A stretch of DNA of 64,000 bases from Acidobacteriota bacterium (GCA_023384575.1 JAHDVP010000021.1:1-64000), one strand, 5' to 3'; numbered from the stretch's first letter, positions 18,598 to 28,126 are shown. The notes: generated from the sequence alone by a model not told the origin. Program-made: numbers and translations.

Positions 18598-19919
18598 CCT
18601 CGAGGACGTGGAGCGCGTGCGTCAGCGGGCAGGGACCGATCGTGATCGTCCTGCTCGGTGCGGCGCTCGTGGCGCGTCTCTCGGTCGTCGCGCTCTTCGA
18701 TCCGTTCCTGTGGGTCGACGGAAGCGACGCTCCCTACTATCTCAGGGAGGGGTGGCGCCTGCTGCACGGACAGCTGGCCTGGTGGCCGCCCGTCGCGCCG
18801 CTCTATACGCAGTGGCTCGCGCTGTCGTGGCTGCCGTACTACGGTAGTCCCCCTCCAACCGACACCGCCATGATTCCCGCGGGACTTCTGGCGGGAGTTC
18901 GCGTGTGGCAGGTCGCCGCCAGCGTCGTGATGGTGGCCGCGCTCACCTGCCTCGCCTGGCGGCTCACTGACCGGCGCCTTGTGTGCGCGGTCGTCGTCGC
19001 CGGCCTCGGCCTGGGACCGGCCTTCGTGCTCGAGCCGTTCCGGGTGCTGACCGAGACGATGGCGCTCATGTGGCTGGGCCTCGCCCTCCTGTGGTGGGTC
19101 GCACCCGGCCGCACGGCCGCGCGAGCCGCGTTGGCGGGAATGGCGTTCGGCCTGGCCGCGCTCACTCGTCCGGTCATGTTCGGATTGCCGTGGGTCCTCG
19201 CGCTGCACGACTGGGCGGTGACCCGGCGCGCCCCGGTCGGCGGCCGATACCACGGCGCCGCGATGCTCGCAGTGTGCCTCGTCGTCGTCACGCCCTGGGT
19301 CGTCACGCTCCGGGTGACGACGGGGCACTGGGTGCCGCAGGGGTTCGGCGCCAACCTGTGGATTGGGGCCACCGGGGATGGCCGGTGGATGGGCACGTCG
19401 ACGATGGAGGAGCGCCGGCGGGAGTTCGAGGGAGGCCCCGACGACTACCTCGGTGAGGTGTCGAGGGTGGTCCGAGAGCGTCCTCTGACCTGGTTGGCCA
19501 CGCGCGCGCTCAACCTCGGCGCGGCACTGGCGCAGCCGCACTTCGCCCAGGAACTGGGCACCCGCTCGGTCCGGGCGGTCGCGCTGGCCTGGTGGCACGG
19601 CGATGCGACACCGGGCGAGCTCGCGCAGGTCGTCGCCGACCGGGCCGGGCTGACGAAGCTGGCGCTCTACGCATGGCACTGGACCGCCCTCGTCCTCGGC
19701 GTCTGTGGTCTCTGCGTCATACGATCGCGCGAGCGGCGCGCCGCGCGGGACCTGGCCCTCGTGGCCGCGTACTTCCTCGCCGTGCACCTTCTGATCTCGG
19801 CGAGCCCGCGGTACCTTCTGCCAATTCAGCTGCCGCTGTGGATCGGGGCGGGGCTCTTCGTGGCCCGGCTGCGTCGCCCGCCCGGGCCAGGCGTGTCACC
19901 CTCGGTTCCGACCCCCTGA
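18594..19919 (+). CDS. GT-C type membrane glycosyltransferase
   Basis: A 441-residue membrane protein with about ten hydrophobic segments. The first periplasmic loop is VDGSDAPYYLREGWRLLHGQ, an acidic segment comparable to that of GT39/ArnT enzymes. It is followed by the usual pattern of TETMALMWLGLALLWW and LTRPVMFGLPW. It probably uses a polyprenyl-phosphate sugar. The start overlaps the previous stop (ATGA), and the next gene begins 5 bases after its end. Confidence 0.72.
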   Translation: MTSRTWSACVSGQGPIVIVLLGAALVARLSVVALFDPFLWVDGSDAPYYLREGWRLLHGQLAWWPPVAPLYTQWLALSWLPYYGSPPPTDTAMIPAGLLAGVRVWQVAASVVMVAALTCLAWRLTDRRLVCAVVVAGLGLGPAFVLEPFRVLTETMALMWLGLALLWWVAPGRTAARAALAGMAFGLAALTRPVMFGLPWVLALHDWAVTRRAPVGGRYHGAAMLAVCLVVVTPWVVTLRVTTGHWVPQGFGANLWIGATGDGRWMGTSTMEERRREFEGGPDDYLGEVSRVVRERPLTWLATRALNLGAALAQPHFAQELGTRSVRAVALAWWHGDATPGELAQVVADRAGLTKLALYAWHWTALVLGVCGLCVIRSRERRAARDLALVAAYFLAVHLLISASPRYLLPIQLPLWIGAGLFVARLRRPPGPGVSPSVPTP

Positions 19920-19924
19920 GCGCG

Positions 19925-21064
19925 ATGCGGGTCTGCTACGTCTCACCGACCTTCGAGACGTTCGATGGCTGGGGCCGCTACAGTCGTGCGCTGGTGGACG
20001 CGAGCGCGGCTGCCGGCATCGATGTCGTCGTCGTGACCACCAGGGAAGCCGACACCACCGGCCTCGCGGCGGCCGCGGTGCGACGTGTGCTGCCGCCGCT
20101 CTCTCTGCGACGACTGCGAGGCCTTCTCCAGATCGCCGCGGTACCACGCCTGCGCCGCGCACTCGGCGACTGCGACCTCGTGCACGTGCTCGTCGAGCCG
20201 TGTCTGCCTGCCGTCGCGCTCGCGGCCGCGAGGTCGCAGCCCCTCGTGATGACGGCGCACGGCACCTGGGCCGTGCGACCCCTGGCGGGCGTGGTGGCCG
20301 GCGCGGTGCCGCGTCGACTGGTGAAGCGCCTCGACCTGCTCGTCTGCCAGAGCGCGGTCACGCGCGACGCCATGGCGGCCCGCGTATCGTTGCCGGATCA
20401 TGTCGTCGCGCCAGGCGGCGTCGCACTCGAGGCCTTCGAGGGTCCGGGCCGGCCCATTCCCCGCGTTCCCGCCGGCGCGCGGGTCGTCCTGACGGTCGGC
20501 GCCGTCAAACCCCGGAAGGGTCACGACCTCGCGCTCGAAGCGCTCGCCAGAGCGGCCGAGGTCGTCGGCCCTCTGCACTGGGTCGTCGTCGGTGATGTCG
20601 AGGCCAACCCCGGCTGGTTCCAGACGCTGGCCCGCCGCGCGTTGTTGGTGGAGCCCGCGCTGACGGTGCACTGGCTCGGGCGCGTCAGTCATGATCAGCT
20701 CGTCGGCTGCTATCGCCGCGCCGATGTGTTCCTGCTGACCCCTGCGGTAGTGGAACGTGCCTTCGAGGGGTTGGGTCTCGTCTTCCTCGAGGCGGCCGCC
20801 TGTGCCCTGCCGTCGGTCACCTGCCTTGGCACCGGCGCCGTCGAGGCCGTCCGCCACCTCGAGACCGGCCTCGTCGCCGCGGAGGACGACGCACGTGCCG
20901 CCGGAGAGGCCATCGTCCAGGTGCTGACAGACGAGGCCCTTCGCCGGCAGCTCGGCGAGTCGGCGCGCGCCTTCGCCCGGCAGATGACCTGGGAACACCT
21001 CGCGACGCGGCTGATTCGCGAGTACCGGCGGCTCGTGAGCCTGGTCCGTTCGGAGGGCGGATGA
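19925..21064 (+). CDS. GT4-family glycosyltransferase
   Basis: A 379-residue GT-B enzyme beginning MRVCYVSPTFETFDGWGRY. The donor half has VGAVKPRKGHDLAL and the E-x7-E motif (EGLGLVFLE) followed by AAACALPSVTCL. The catalytic elements appear complete. The donor is unknown. It ends in an ATGA overlap with the next GT4 gene. Confidence 0.87.
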   Translation: MRVCYVSPTFETFDGWGRYSRALVDASAAAGIDVVVVTTREADTTGLAAAAVRRVLPPLSLRRLRGLLQIAAVPRLRRALGDCDLVHVLVEPCLPAVALAAARSQPLVMTAHGTWAVRPLAGVVAGAVPRRLVKRLDLLVCQSAVTRDAMAARVSLPDHVVAPGGVALEAFEGPGRPIPRVPAGARVVLTVGAVKPRKGHDLALEALARAAEVVGPLHWVVVGDVEANPGWFQTLARRALLVEPALTVHWLGRVSHDQLVGCYRRADVFLLTPAVVERAFEGLGLVFLEAAACALPSVTCLGTGAVEAVRHLETGLVAAEDDARAAGEAIVQVLTDEALRRQLGESARAFARQMTWEHLATRLIREYRRLVSLVRSEGG

Positions 21065-22275
21065 GGCTGCTGCTGCTGAGCGATCGCGTTCCGCCGCACC
21101 ATCGGGGCGGCGCCGAGGTGGCGGTGTGGCGCCTGGCGGTGGCGCTTCGTCGGGCCGGACACGACGTTCACGTCGCCACGGCGACACCAGGGCCCGCGCG
21201 CGAGGAGCACCGCGATGGCCTGATGGTGCACTACCTGCACTCCCGGTACCCGGAGCGGTTCGCACCGTGGCTGACACTGTGCCAGCCGCAGACACTCGGT
21301 CCGTTCCGGCGCCTCTGCAGCCGGTTGCGTCCAGACGTCGTGCACGCGCACAACGTGCACCACGACCTGTCGTACGCGAGCCTCGTCGCGGCTTCGAGAC
21401 TGCGCATCGCCGTCGTCTTCACCAGCCACGACCTGATGCCCGTCGTGGGGGCCAATGTCGAGGCTCGCCGCTTCGGGTACCGCACGGGCCCTGACGGCGC
21501 CGTCCGACTGCCGTGGACCTACGAGCTCGGCCGGGCCCGACTTCGCTACAACCCGTGGCGGAGGACCCTCGTACGACTCGTCCTGGGGCGGGCGGTGCGG
21601 GTGCGCACCTGCGTCAGCGACGCACACCGGAAGATGCTCGCCGAGAACGGCTACCCGGATTTCGAGGTGGTGCACAATGCTGCCGACCCCGCGTACCTCG
21701 ACATCGCGCCGCCGGCCGAACCGCGCCCCAGGCGTACGCTGCTCTTCGGCGGACGCCTGACCGGGGCCAAGGGCGCCGTTTCGTTGGGGCGAATCATCGG
21801 CGAGCTCGCCACGCGGCGCGACGACGTCGATCTGGTGGTGCTCAGCCGGAACCCCGACGATCTGGCCCGGCTCGGACTGGCAAGCGGAGTCGCGCGGCGG
21901 GTTGGACACGGCGGGTGGCTCACGGGCGCCGGCCTCGTCCGGGCTTATCACGATGCCGACATCGTCCTCGTGCCGAGCGAGACGTTCGAGTGTGGCGGCT
22001 CGCTGATGGCCATCGACGCCATGGCCGCGGCGCGCCCGGTTGTCGCCTCACCGTACGGCGGCACGCCCGAGTACGTCGTCGATGGCGAGACCGGGTACCT
22101 GCGGCGGCCGGAGGACCCCGGCCCGATGGTCGACGCGGTCTCGCGCCTTCTCGACGACGAATCGGTCAGCCGACGGATCGGCGCCGCCGGCCGTGCACGC
22201 GTGGCCGAGCACTTCTCGCTGGACAGCCAGGTGCGGCGCTTCCTCGCCATCTACGCGCGAGTGGCGGCGTCGTGA
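21061..22275 (+). CDS. GT4-family glycosyltransferase with altered E-x7-E motif
   Basis: A 404-residue GT-B enzyme beginning MRLLLLSDRVPPHHRGGAEV with a standard acceptor loop. The donor half has GGRLTGAKGAVSLGR. The segment where the E-x7-E motif should fall reads ECGGSLMAIDAMAAARPVVA. The second glutamate is aspartate, and the first is displaced by one position or replaced by cysteine. It may still be active, because this motif varies in GT4 enzymes. It closes the plus-strand chain. Confidence 0.83.
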   Translation: MRLLLLSDRVPPHHRGGAEVAVWRLAVALRRAGHDVHVATATPGPAREEHRDGLMVHYLHSRYPERFAPWLTLCQPQTLGPFRRLCSRLRPDVVHAHNVHHDLSYASLVAASRLRIAVVFTSHDLMPVVGANVEARRFGYRTGPDGAVRLPWTYELGRARLRYNPWRRTLVRLVLGRAVRVRTCVSDAHRKMLAENGYPDFEVVHNAADPAYLDIAPPAEPRPRRTLLFGGRLTGAKGAVSLGRIIGELATRRDDVDLVVLSRNPDDLARLGLASGVARRVGHGGWLTGAGLVRAYHDADIVLVPSETFECGGSLMAIDAMAAARPVVASPYGGTPEYVVDGETGYLRRPEDPGPMVDAVSRLLDDESVSRRIGAAGRARVAEHFSLDSQVRRFLAIYARVAAS

Positions 22276-22292
22276 CCCGCCGCCAGTGGGCT

Positions 22293-23477
22293 TCAGCGAG
22301 GCTCGTCGGCGGCCCCAATCGCGGCGAGGATGCGCTCGGCGCGCGTGCTGAGGCGGTGCGACTGCGCCAACGCGCGCGACGCCTCGCCCATGCGCGCGCG
22401 ACGTGCCGGGTCGCGGTACAGCGTCGCGAGTGCGGTCGCCATCGCGGCGGCGTCGTCGGCCTCGACGAAGAGCGCCGCCCGGCCGTCGGCCATGGGCTCG
22501 ATGAGTGACGGCAGACGACTGGCGACGACGGGAAGGCCGGCGGCGAGGTACTCGAAGAGCTTCAGCGGCGAGGCGCACTCGGCGAAGTGGCGGGTGTCGG
22601 GAAACGGCAACGTGCCGACATCGAACGCCGCCAGCCACGTCGGGACGTCGGCGGGCGGTACCTGACCGGGTGCCACGAAACGCTCGCCCGGGAGTCCGCC
22701 CGCCAGCCACCGCCGGCGAAGCCCGTCGACCATATCGGATGGCCCGCCGACGACGGCCAGCGTGGTCGGAACGTCGGTGAGGCGGGCCGCCGCGTCGACG
22801 AGCAGGTCCACGCCCTTCGACATGCCGAGCGTCTGCAGGCGTCCGGCGTACCCGACGACGAACGCGTCGTGCGGCAGTCCGAGCCGCGTGCGGGCCTGAT
22901 CCCGCGCGGGCGGGTCGATCAAGCGCCGATCGCTCACGCCCGTTGGCGCGATCGTGGTGCGTGGGGCGCCGAGTTCGCGTGCGTAGGCCTCGAGCCCAGC
23001 CGTCACGGCGACGACGAGCCCCGCGCTGCCGATCGCCCTGGCGTGCAGCCGGCGTCCCTGCCAGGACTCGGCCATCTGGTGCAACTCGAGGACGAGCTTG
23101 TGACGTGGCCACGCCCGGCCGAGGACGGCCAGCACGAACGGGTCGCGGGTGTAGACGACGGCGTGGGCCGGGAGCGCTCGCAGCCGGCGTCGGAGGGCGA
23201 GCCCGAACGTCACGCTCATCAGGCGGAACGACCAGCCGACGTCCAACCCCGTCACGTCGATCGACGGCAGCCGGTCGAATGCGTAGGGCGAGTCCAGCCC
23301 GTAGTGCGTCCTTGGGTCGCCGAGTGCCTGACCGAGCGCCGGGCCGACGCGTCGGCGTGCTGCGAGCAGCGTCACGTCGACTCCGGCCGCCGCGAAGGCG
23401 GCACAGTTCTCGGCGATTTGCAGACCGTGCGCCATCACCGTTGGCAGGCGCGCGGTCGTGGCGTAGACGAGTGTCAT
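22293..23477 (-). CDS. GT4-family glycosyltransferase
   Basis: A 394-residue GT-B enzyme starting [20 protein letters not shown]. It has GRLQTLGMSKGVDLLVDAA and ASPLKLFEYLAAGLPVVASR, the donor-binding block of a GT4 branch in which the first glutamate of the E-x7-E motif is replaced. The start codon overlaps the stop of the upstream GT4 gene (ATGA). It converges on the end of the plus-strand chain with 17 bases between the stops. Confidence 0.85.
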   Translation of the reverse strand: MTLVYATTARLPTVMAHGLQIAENCAAFAAAGVDVTLLAARRRVGPALGQALGDPRTHYGLDSPYAFDRLPSIDVTGLDVGWSFRLMSVTFGLALRRRLRALPAHAVVYTRDPFVLAVLGRAWPRHKLVLELHQMAESWQGRRLHARAIGSAGLVVAVTAGLEAYARELGAPRTTIAPTGVSDRRLIDPPARDQARTRLGLPHDAFVVGYAGRLQTLGMSKGVDLLVDAAARLTDVPTTLAVVGGPSDMVDGLRRRWLAGGLPGERFVAPGQVPPADVPTWLAAFDVGTLPFPDTRHFAECASPLKLFEYLAAGLPVVASRLPSLIEPMADGRAALFVEADDAAAMATALATLYRDPARRARMGEASRALAQSHRLSTRAERILAAIGAADEPR

Positions 23478-24640
23478 CGCGCTGACGCGCCTCCGTCGGC
23501 GGTCGGCCTGTTGACGACGGCTTCGAAGACTTCCTCCAGGGCGAGGGCCACCCTCGTGGGGTCGAACCGTGCGAGCCCTGTCTGCGTGCCCGCCGCCAGC
23601 GTGGCGCGCCGCGCCGGCGAGAGCGCGCCGCGCAGGGCCGCGTTCAGCGCGCCGACGTCGGGGTGCGCGACGAGCAGTCCGTTGACCTCGTCCTGCACGA
23701 CCTCGGGGTTGCCGCCGCGGCAGCTGGCCACGACCGGCGTCCCGAGGCTCAACGCCTCGATCAGCGTGTGCGACAGACCCTCGTACGACGAGTACAGCAC
23801 CAGGTAGTCGGCGGCGCGAATCAGGGCCTTCGTCGCAGACGCCGGCTGGGGACCGACGAACTCGGCTCGCACCGCGCGTGCGCGGGCGCGCTCGACGAGG
23901 CGAGGCCGTTCCGGTCCGTCTCCCGCCACGACGAGGCGCACGCCAGGGAGATCGGCCACGGCGTCGATCACGAGGTCCACGTGCTTCCACGGGACGAGGC
24001 GGCCGGCGACGACGAGGACCCGCTCGTCGGCCGACCATCCGAGCGAGCGGCGAAGGCCGATCGGCGATTCGCGTGCGGCATCACCAGGGGGGGCGACGGC
24101 ATTCGGCACCACCGCCACGCGCCCTGGCGTGAGGGCCCACGACGTCACGAGCCGTTCGAGGTAACGACTCGGGACGACCACGCGGTCGGCGCGCCGCGCC
24201 TCGAGCCGCCGCCACTGCTTCAACCACTGTACGCGCCACGGATGACGCCGCCGCTCGAAGTCATCCAGCGGCTCGTCCACACCAATCCATCCCTTGACGA
24301 TCGCCCGCTCCCAGGCATAGTCGCCGGGGACCTTCATGACCACCGGCACGCCTCGCGGCGTGACGCGTGGCAGCAGCACCCCGAGCGCGAGCACGAGGTC
24401 GGCACTGGCTGCGAGGCGGCGATACGTGCGCGCGTACGCGGCGAGGCGGCTGACGGCGGTGCCGGCGCTGATCCTGTGCACGGGGGCGCCGACGTCCACG
24501 CCGGGGCCGCCCGCGTCGGAGAAGGCGACGACGCGCACGTCGTGACCGCGCGAGACGAACTCCGGCACCACGGCGCTGATGAACGTCGCCGGTCCGCCGA
24601 TCTCCGGCGGGGCGATGCCAGAGGCGATGAGGATACGCAC
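23474..24640 (-). CDS. GT4-family glycosyltransferase
   Basis: A 388-residue GT-B enzyme. The conserved N-terminal strand ([19 protein letters not shown]) directly follows a GTG at 24640. An upstream GTG at 24691 would add 17 unconserved residues, so I prefer 24640. The donor half has [13 protein letters not shown] and the E-x7-E motif (EGLSHTLIE) followed by [15 protein letters not shown]. It is divergent from the GDP-fucose synthase gene and shares a short intergenic region with it. Confidence 0.86.
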   Translation of the reverse strand: MRILIASGIAPPEIGGPATFISAVVPEFVSRGHDVRVVAFSDAGGPGVDVGAPVHRISAGTAVSRLAAYARTYRRLAASADLVLALGVLLPRVTPRGVPVVMKVPGDYAWERAIVKGWIGVDEPLDDFERRRHPWRVQWLKQWRRLEARRADRVVVPSRYLERLVTSWALTPGRVAVVPNAVAPPGDAARESPIGLRRSLGWSADERVLVVAGRLVPWKHVDLVIDAVADLPGVRLVVAGDGPERPRLVERARARAVRAEFVGPQPASATKALIRAADYLVLYSSYEGLSHTLIEALSLGTPVVASCRGGNPEVVQDEVNGLLVAHPDVGALNAALRGALSPARRATLAAGTQTGLARFDPTRVALALEEVFEAVVNRPTADGGASAR

Positions 24641-24704
24641 GACGCGATTGCCGGGGGCCTGACCGGTCCGGCCGGGGATGCTCCTGGCCACCGTCGGGCA
24701 AGGG

Positions 24705-24710
24705 TATGCT
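24705..24710 (+). promoter_or_regulatory. Possible -10 element (TATGCT) of the fcl gene
   Basis: TATGCT, preceded by GG, ends 16 bases before the ATG at 24727. No -35 match is evident. It resembles the short-leader elements seen before other first genes in this window. Confidence 0.35.
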
Positions 24711-24726
24711 AGTAGCGCAAACGGCG

Positions 24727-25692
24727 ATGCACAACCTCACCGGCCGGCGAGTCATGGTGACCGGCGGCGGCGGCTTCCTCGGAAGCCATGTCGTACGGCG
24801 TTTCGCGGCCTGCGGCGCCAATGTGGCCGTGCCGCGCCGGGCCGAGTACGACCTCGTGGATCGCGCGGCCACGGCCCGCGCGTTCCGCGAGTGCCGACCC
24901 GACGTCGTGGTCCACCTGGCGGCTCGCGTCGGGGGGATCGGCGCCAACGAGGCCGATCCGGCCGCCTTCTTCTTCGACAACGCCATGATGGGCCTGCACG
25001 TGGTCGAGGAGGCCCGTCTCGCCGGCGTCGACAAACTCGTCCTCGTCGGGACCGTGTGCGCCTATCCGAAGCACACGCCCGTGCCGTTTGGCGAAGCCGC
25101 GCTCTGGGACGGCTACCCGGAAGAGACCAACGCCCCGTATGGCCTCGCCAAGCGGATGCTCCTCGTCCAGGCGCAGGCCTACCGGCACCAGTACGGGTTG
25201 AACGCGGTCTTCCTGCTCCCGGCCAACCTCTACGGCCCAGGCGACCACTTCGATCCCGATCGGTCGCACGTGATCCCCGCCCTGATCCGCAAGTGCGTCG
25301 ACGCGTGCGAGGCGGGGCGCGGTGAGATCGAGGTGTGGGGCGATGGGACCGCGACCCGCGAGTTCCTCTACGTCGAAGACGCCGCGGATGGCATCGTCGA
25401 GGCCACGCGGCTGTACGATGGCGCCGAGCCCGTGAACCTCGGCAGCGGCGAGGAGATGAGCATTCGCGATCTCGCGGTACGGGTCGCCGCGGCCACGGGC
25501 TTCACAGGGACGTTCCGGTGGAACTCGTCGCGTCCGAACGGCCAGCCGCGGCGGCGGCTCGACACGACCCGCGCGCGGCGGTCCTTCGGGTTCGTCGCAC
25601 GTACCTCATTCGACGACGGCCTCGCGCGCACCGTCTCATGGTACCTGGCCAGTCGGGTGGCCAGGTTCACCGGCCCTCCAGCCACTGCCTGA
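24727..25692 (+). CDS. fcl: GDP-L-fucose synthase
   Basis: A 321-residue extended short-chain dehydrogenase. The NADP-binding motif is [12 protein letters not shown] near residue 10. The active-site segment [14 protein letters not shown] contains the catalytic cysteine equivalent, and YGLAKRM supplies Tyr-x3-Lys. [21 protein letters not shown] is the substrate-loop region typical of this family. It converts GDP-4-keto-6-deoxymannose to GDP-L-fucose by epimerisation and reduction. The partner dehydratase (Gmd) is not in the window. An ATG at 24706 is in frame but would start inside the promoter-like element. The glycan probably contains fucose or a related 6-deoxysugar. Confidence 0.92.
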   Translation: MHNLTGRRVMVTGGGGFLGSHVVRRFAACGANVAVPRRAEYDLVDRAATARAFRECRPDVVVHLAARVGGIGANEADPAAFFFDNAMMGLHVVEEARLAGVDKLVLVGTVCAYPKHTPVPFGEAALWDGYPEETNAPYGLAKRMLLVQAQAYRHQYGLNAVFLLPANLYGPGDHFDPDRSHVIPALIRKCVDACEAGRGEIEVWGDGTATREFLYVEDAADGIVEATRLYDGAEPVNLGSGEEMSIRDLAVRVAAATGFTGTFRWNSSRPNGQPRRRLDTTRARRSFGFVARTSFDDGLARTVSWYLASRVARFTGPPATA

Positions 25693-25773
25693 CCGTCGGC
25701 CAGGCGAGCCGAATCGCGCCTCTTGGAGCGTGGTGCGACTCGAAAACGAGGCTTCCGTTCGCGTTGTCCGCAT

Positions 25774-25845
25774 CGAGCAATGAGCGATGAGCTCTGAGCT
25801 CGGTGACCGGCACGCGAGGGCTCACTGCTCAACGCTCAGCACTCA
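25774..25845. repeat. Inverted array of heptad repeats (TGAGNNN x4 facing x4)
   Basis: The left side holds four 7-base units (CGAGCAA, TGAGCGA, TGAGCTC, TGAGCTC) at 25774-25801. The right side holds the reverse complements of TGAGCCC, TGAGCAG, TGAGCGT and TGAGTGC at 25818-25845. The two sides can pair into a long imperfect hairpin with a 16-base loop. It lies in the non-coding gap between fcl and the MgtC gene. Confidence 0.75.
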
Positions 25846-25868
25846 CAGGGGTATCACGGGCGACGCCC

Positions 25869-25898
25869 CTGGCGAGTTTCCGTCTGGCGAGTTTCCGT
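25869..25898. repeat. Two tandem copies of a 15-bp unit
   Basis: CTGGCGAGTTTCCGT occurs twice, back to back, at 25869-25883 and 25884-25898, just upstream of the MgtC-family gene. It may be a slippage product or a paired binding site. Confidence 0.8.
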
Positions 25899-25934
25899 CT
25901 CGACAAGACGGCCCAGTCGCGATACAAGCAGGAC

Positions 25935-27188
25935 GTGCCGCTGGTCGATTTCGCCATCGCCCTGTTCATCGGTGCACTCGTCGGCATCGAACGCGAGCAT
26001 CGGAAGATCGTCGAGGCCGAACACGCCGTCGGGGGGCTGCGCACCTTCATCCTCATCGCCGAAGCCGGGGCCCTCGCCGCGTGGCTGGCCCGCAGCTTCG
26101 ACTCGCCGTGGGTGTTCATCGCGACCGGCCTGTTGGTCATCTCGGCGCTCATCACGAGCTTCGCCCTCCAGTCGCCGGGCGAGCGCGGTCCGCAGGGCCT
26201 CACGACGCTCGTGGCGGCCACGACGGTCTACCTGCTTGGCGGCACCGTGATCATGGGCCATGCCGAGGTCGCCGTCGCGCTGGCCATCGCGACGTCGGCC
26301 ATCCTCGCCTACAAACAGCCGCTCCACGCGATCGTGCATCGGCTCGACGCAGACGATCTCTACGCCGGCCTCAAGCTGCTCATCGCGACGTTCATCGTGC
26401 TCCCGGTGATTCCCAACGCGCCCGTGGACCCGTGGGGGGCGATCAACCCGTACAAGATGTGGTGGCTCGTGATTCTGATCTCCACGCTGTCACTGACGGG
26501 CTACGCGGCCACCCGGTGGCTCGGCCCGGGTCGAGGGACGGCGCTGACGGGCCTGCTCGGCGGACTCGTGTCGTCGACCGCCGCGACCCTGTCGCTCGCG
26601 CGGCAGAGCCGCGCCGGCCAGCCATCGCCCTCGCTCGTGGCCGCGGTGTCCGTCGGGTTGCTCCTCGCCTGGGGCGTGATGTTCGTCCGCGTCGTCGTCG
26701 AGGTCGTCGTCGTCAACCCCACGCTCGTCTGGCGCGTGATCTCGCCCATGACGGTCATGGCTCTGGTCACCGGCCTCGGCGCCCTCCTCCTGCTCCGGGC
26801 GAGCCGCGGGGCGCCCGCGTCGGCCGACCTCGAGCTGAAGACGCCGTTCAGTCTGACGGCGGCGATCCGGTTCGCCGTCGTCTTCGCGGCCGTGCTGCTC
26901 GTCGTGAAGCTCGCGGAGACCTACCTGCCCACGACCGGCCTGTACGCGGTCGCGGCGCTCGCCGGGCTCGCCGACGTCGATGCCATCACCTTGTCGGTGG
27001 CCGATCGCGCCCGCGACTCGCTCGACCACCTCACGGCAGCACGGGCCATCGTCATCGCAGCGACGACCAACACGCTGGCGAAGGGCGCCCTCGTCGCAGC
27101 GCTCGGCGCCCCGCCGCTTCGCGCACGCATCCTCCTCACGGCCGTGGTCATCGGTGCCGCGGGCCTCGTGTCGATGCTCGTCCTCTGA
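25935..27188 (+). CDS. MgtC/SapB family membrane protein with DUF4010 domain
   Basis: A 417-residue integral membrane protein. The N-terminal third has the MgtC signature (LFIGALVGIEREHR, about residues 8-21, and GGLRTF). The C-terminal two thirds form a DUF4010 domain with about eight hydrophobic segments, including LGGLVSSTAATLSLARQ and TNTLAKGALVAALG. I chose the GTG at 25935 because it has an AGGA just upstream. Upstream in-frame sequence runs through the tandem and heptad repeats and is not conserved-looking. MgtC-like proteins are linked to magnesium homeostasis and membrane stress, but the DUF4010 fusion has no firm function. Confidence 0.87.
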   Translation: MPLVDFAIALFIGALVGIEREHRKIVEAEHAVGGLRTFILIAEAGALAAWLARSFDSPWVFIATGLLVISALITSFALQSPGERGPQGLTTLVAATTVYLLGGTVIMGHAEVAVALAIATSAILAYKQPLHAIVHRLDADDLYAGLKLLIATFIVLPVIPNAPVDPWGAINPYKMWWLVILISTLSLTGYAATRWLGPGRGTALTGLLGGLVSSTAATLSLARQSRAGQPSPSLVAAVSVGLLLAWGVMFVRVVVEVVVVNPTLVWRVISPMTVMALVTGLGALLLLRASRGAPASADLELKTPFSLTAAIRFAVVFAAVLLVVKLAETYLPTTGLYAVAALAGLADVDAITLSVADRARDSLDHLTAARAIVIAATTNTLAKGALVAALGAPPLRARILLTAVVIGAAGLVSMLVL

Positions 27189-27238
27189 AGCCGGAGGCTG
27201 CGTGCGGCTGCACGAGCGGTCGTCGGCGCCCCGAACGC

Positions 27239-28126
27239 TCAGGGCCGTGACGTCCTGAGAGTCCACTCCGGCGGGAGCCGGAGGTCTCCTTGCCGCCGGC
27301 CGGCGAAGGCGAACGTCCGCAGCGACAGGATGCCGCCGTGGAAGCCCTCGTAGATCACGTGACAGCGGTCGCCCTGCAGCCGGCTCCCGAGCGCGAAGAA
27401 GAGCGGGTCGAGATGCTCCGATGTCGGCGCGGCGAGATGCGCCATGGGACCCTGACGGCGATAGTTGAGGATCGCGCCGGTGTCGTCCGCCTCCAGCCGA
27501 TCGCGCATCCAGCTGTCGAAGGCCATCGCCCACGCCTCGGTCGGCGGCCTCGGCTGGTCGAAGCGCGCCCGCGCCTCGTTGTGGACGATGCCTCCGCTGG
27601 CGAGCAGCACGACGCCGTCGCGCCGGAGCGGCGCGAGCGCTTCGCCGATGGCCAGCATCTCGTCGGGCGCGATCGGCGCGGGCAGCGACACCTGCACGGT
27701 CGGGATCCGCGCGCCGGGAAACAGCAGGGCCAGGGGCAGCCAGACCGCTGAATCGAGCCCACGTCCCTGATCCAGCAGGGCCCCGAGACCCCGCCCGTTC
27801 AAGAGGGTGGCAACCCTCGACGCCTCGGCAGGCGCGCCGGGGAGCGTCGGCACGCCGGCATCGACCCAGGCCGGGAACCCCGCGTAGTCGCGAATCCGTT
27901 CGGGTTGCCGGCTCGCGGTCACCCTGATCGGGCGCATGGCGGTCCAGTGGGCCGAAATGGCGACGACGGCGCGCGGCACGCCGAGGCCCAGGCCAAAGCG
28001 CCTCAGAGTCTGCTTGAAGCCCTCGTCGTTCGTCACGAGGGGCGAGCCGTGTGAGACAAACAGCACCGGCGTCCGCCACCAGTCGCGGGCCCGGCGCTCG
28101 ATGCGGTCCGGCTGAGCGGTCATCAT
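27239..28126 (-). CDS. DODA-type extradiol aromatic ring-opening dioxygenase (YgiD-like)
   Basis: A 295-residue protein. The expected metal-binding histidines are seen in VSHGSP (near residue 26), ISAHW (near 60), GGIVHN and SEHLDPLFFALG. The overall length and order match the LigB-like/4,5-DOPA dioxygenase family. These are cytosolic, iron- or zinc-dependent enzymes opening catechol-type rings. The start is one of two adjacent ATG codons (28126 or 28123). It is transcribed alone, converging on the MgtC-family gene and divergent from the next gene. Confidence 0.88.
   Translation of the reverse strand: MMTAQPDRIERRARDWWRTPVLFVSHGSPLVTNDEGFKQTLRRFGLGLGVPRAVVAISAHWTAMRPIRVTASRQPERIRDYAGFPAWVDAGVPTLPGAPAEASRVATLLNGRGLGALLDQGRGLDSAVWLPLALLFPGARIPTVQVSLPAPIAPDEMLAIGEALAPLRRDGVVLLASGGIVHNEARARFDQPRPPTEAWAMAFDSWMRDRLEADDTGAILNYRRQGPMAHLAAPTSEHLDPLFFALGSRLQGDRCHVIYEGFHGGILSLRTFAFAGRRQGDLRLPPEWTLRTSRP

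Noticed and set aside
25681-25710. Palindromic sequence at the fcl stop as a terminator
   Set aside because: The best pairing leaves a one-base loop or only a 5-bp stem, and no T tract follows.
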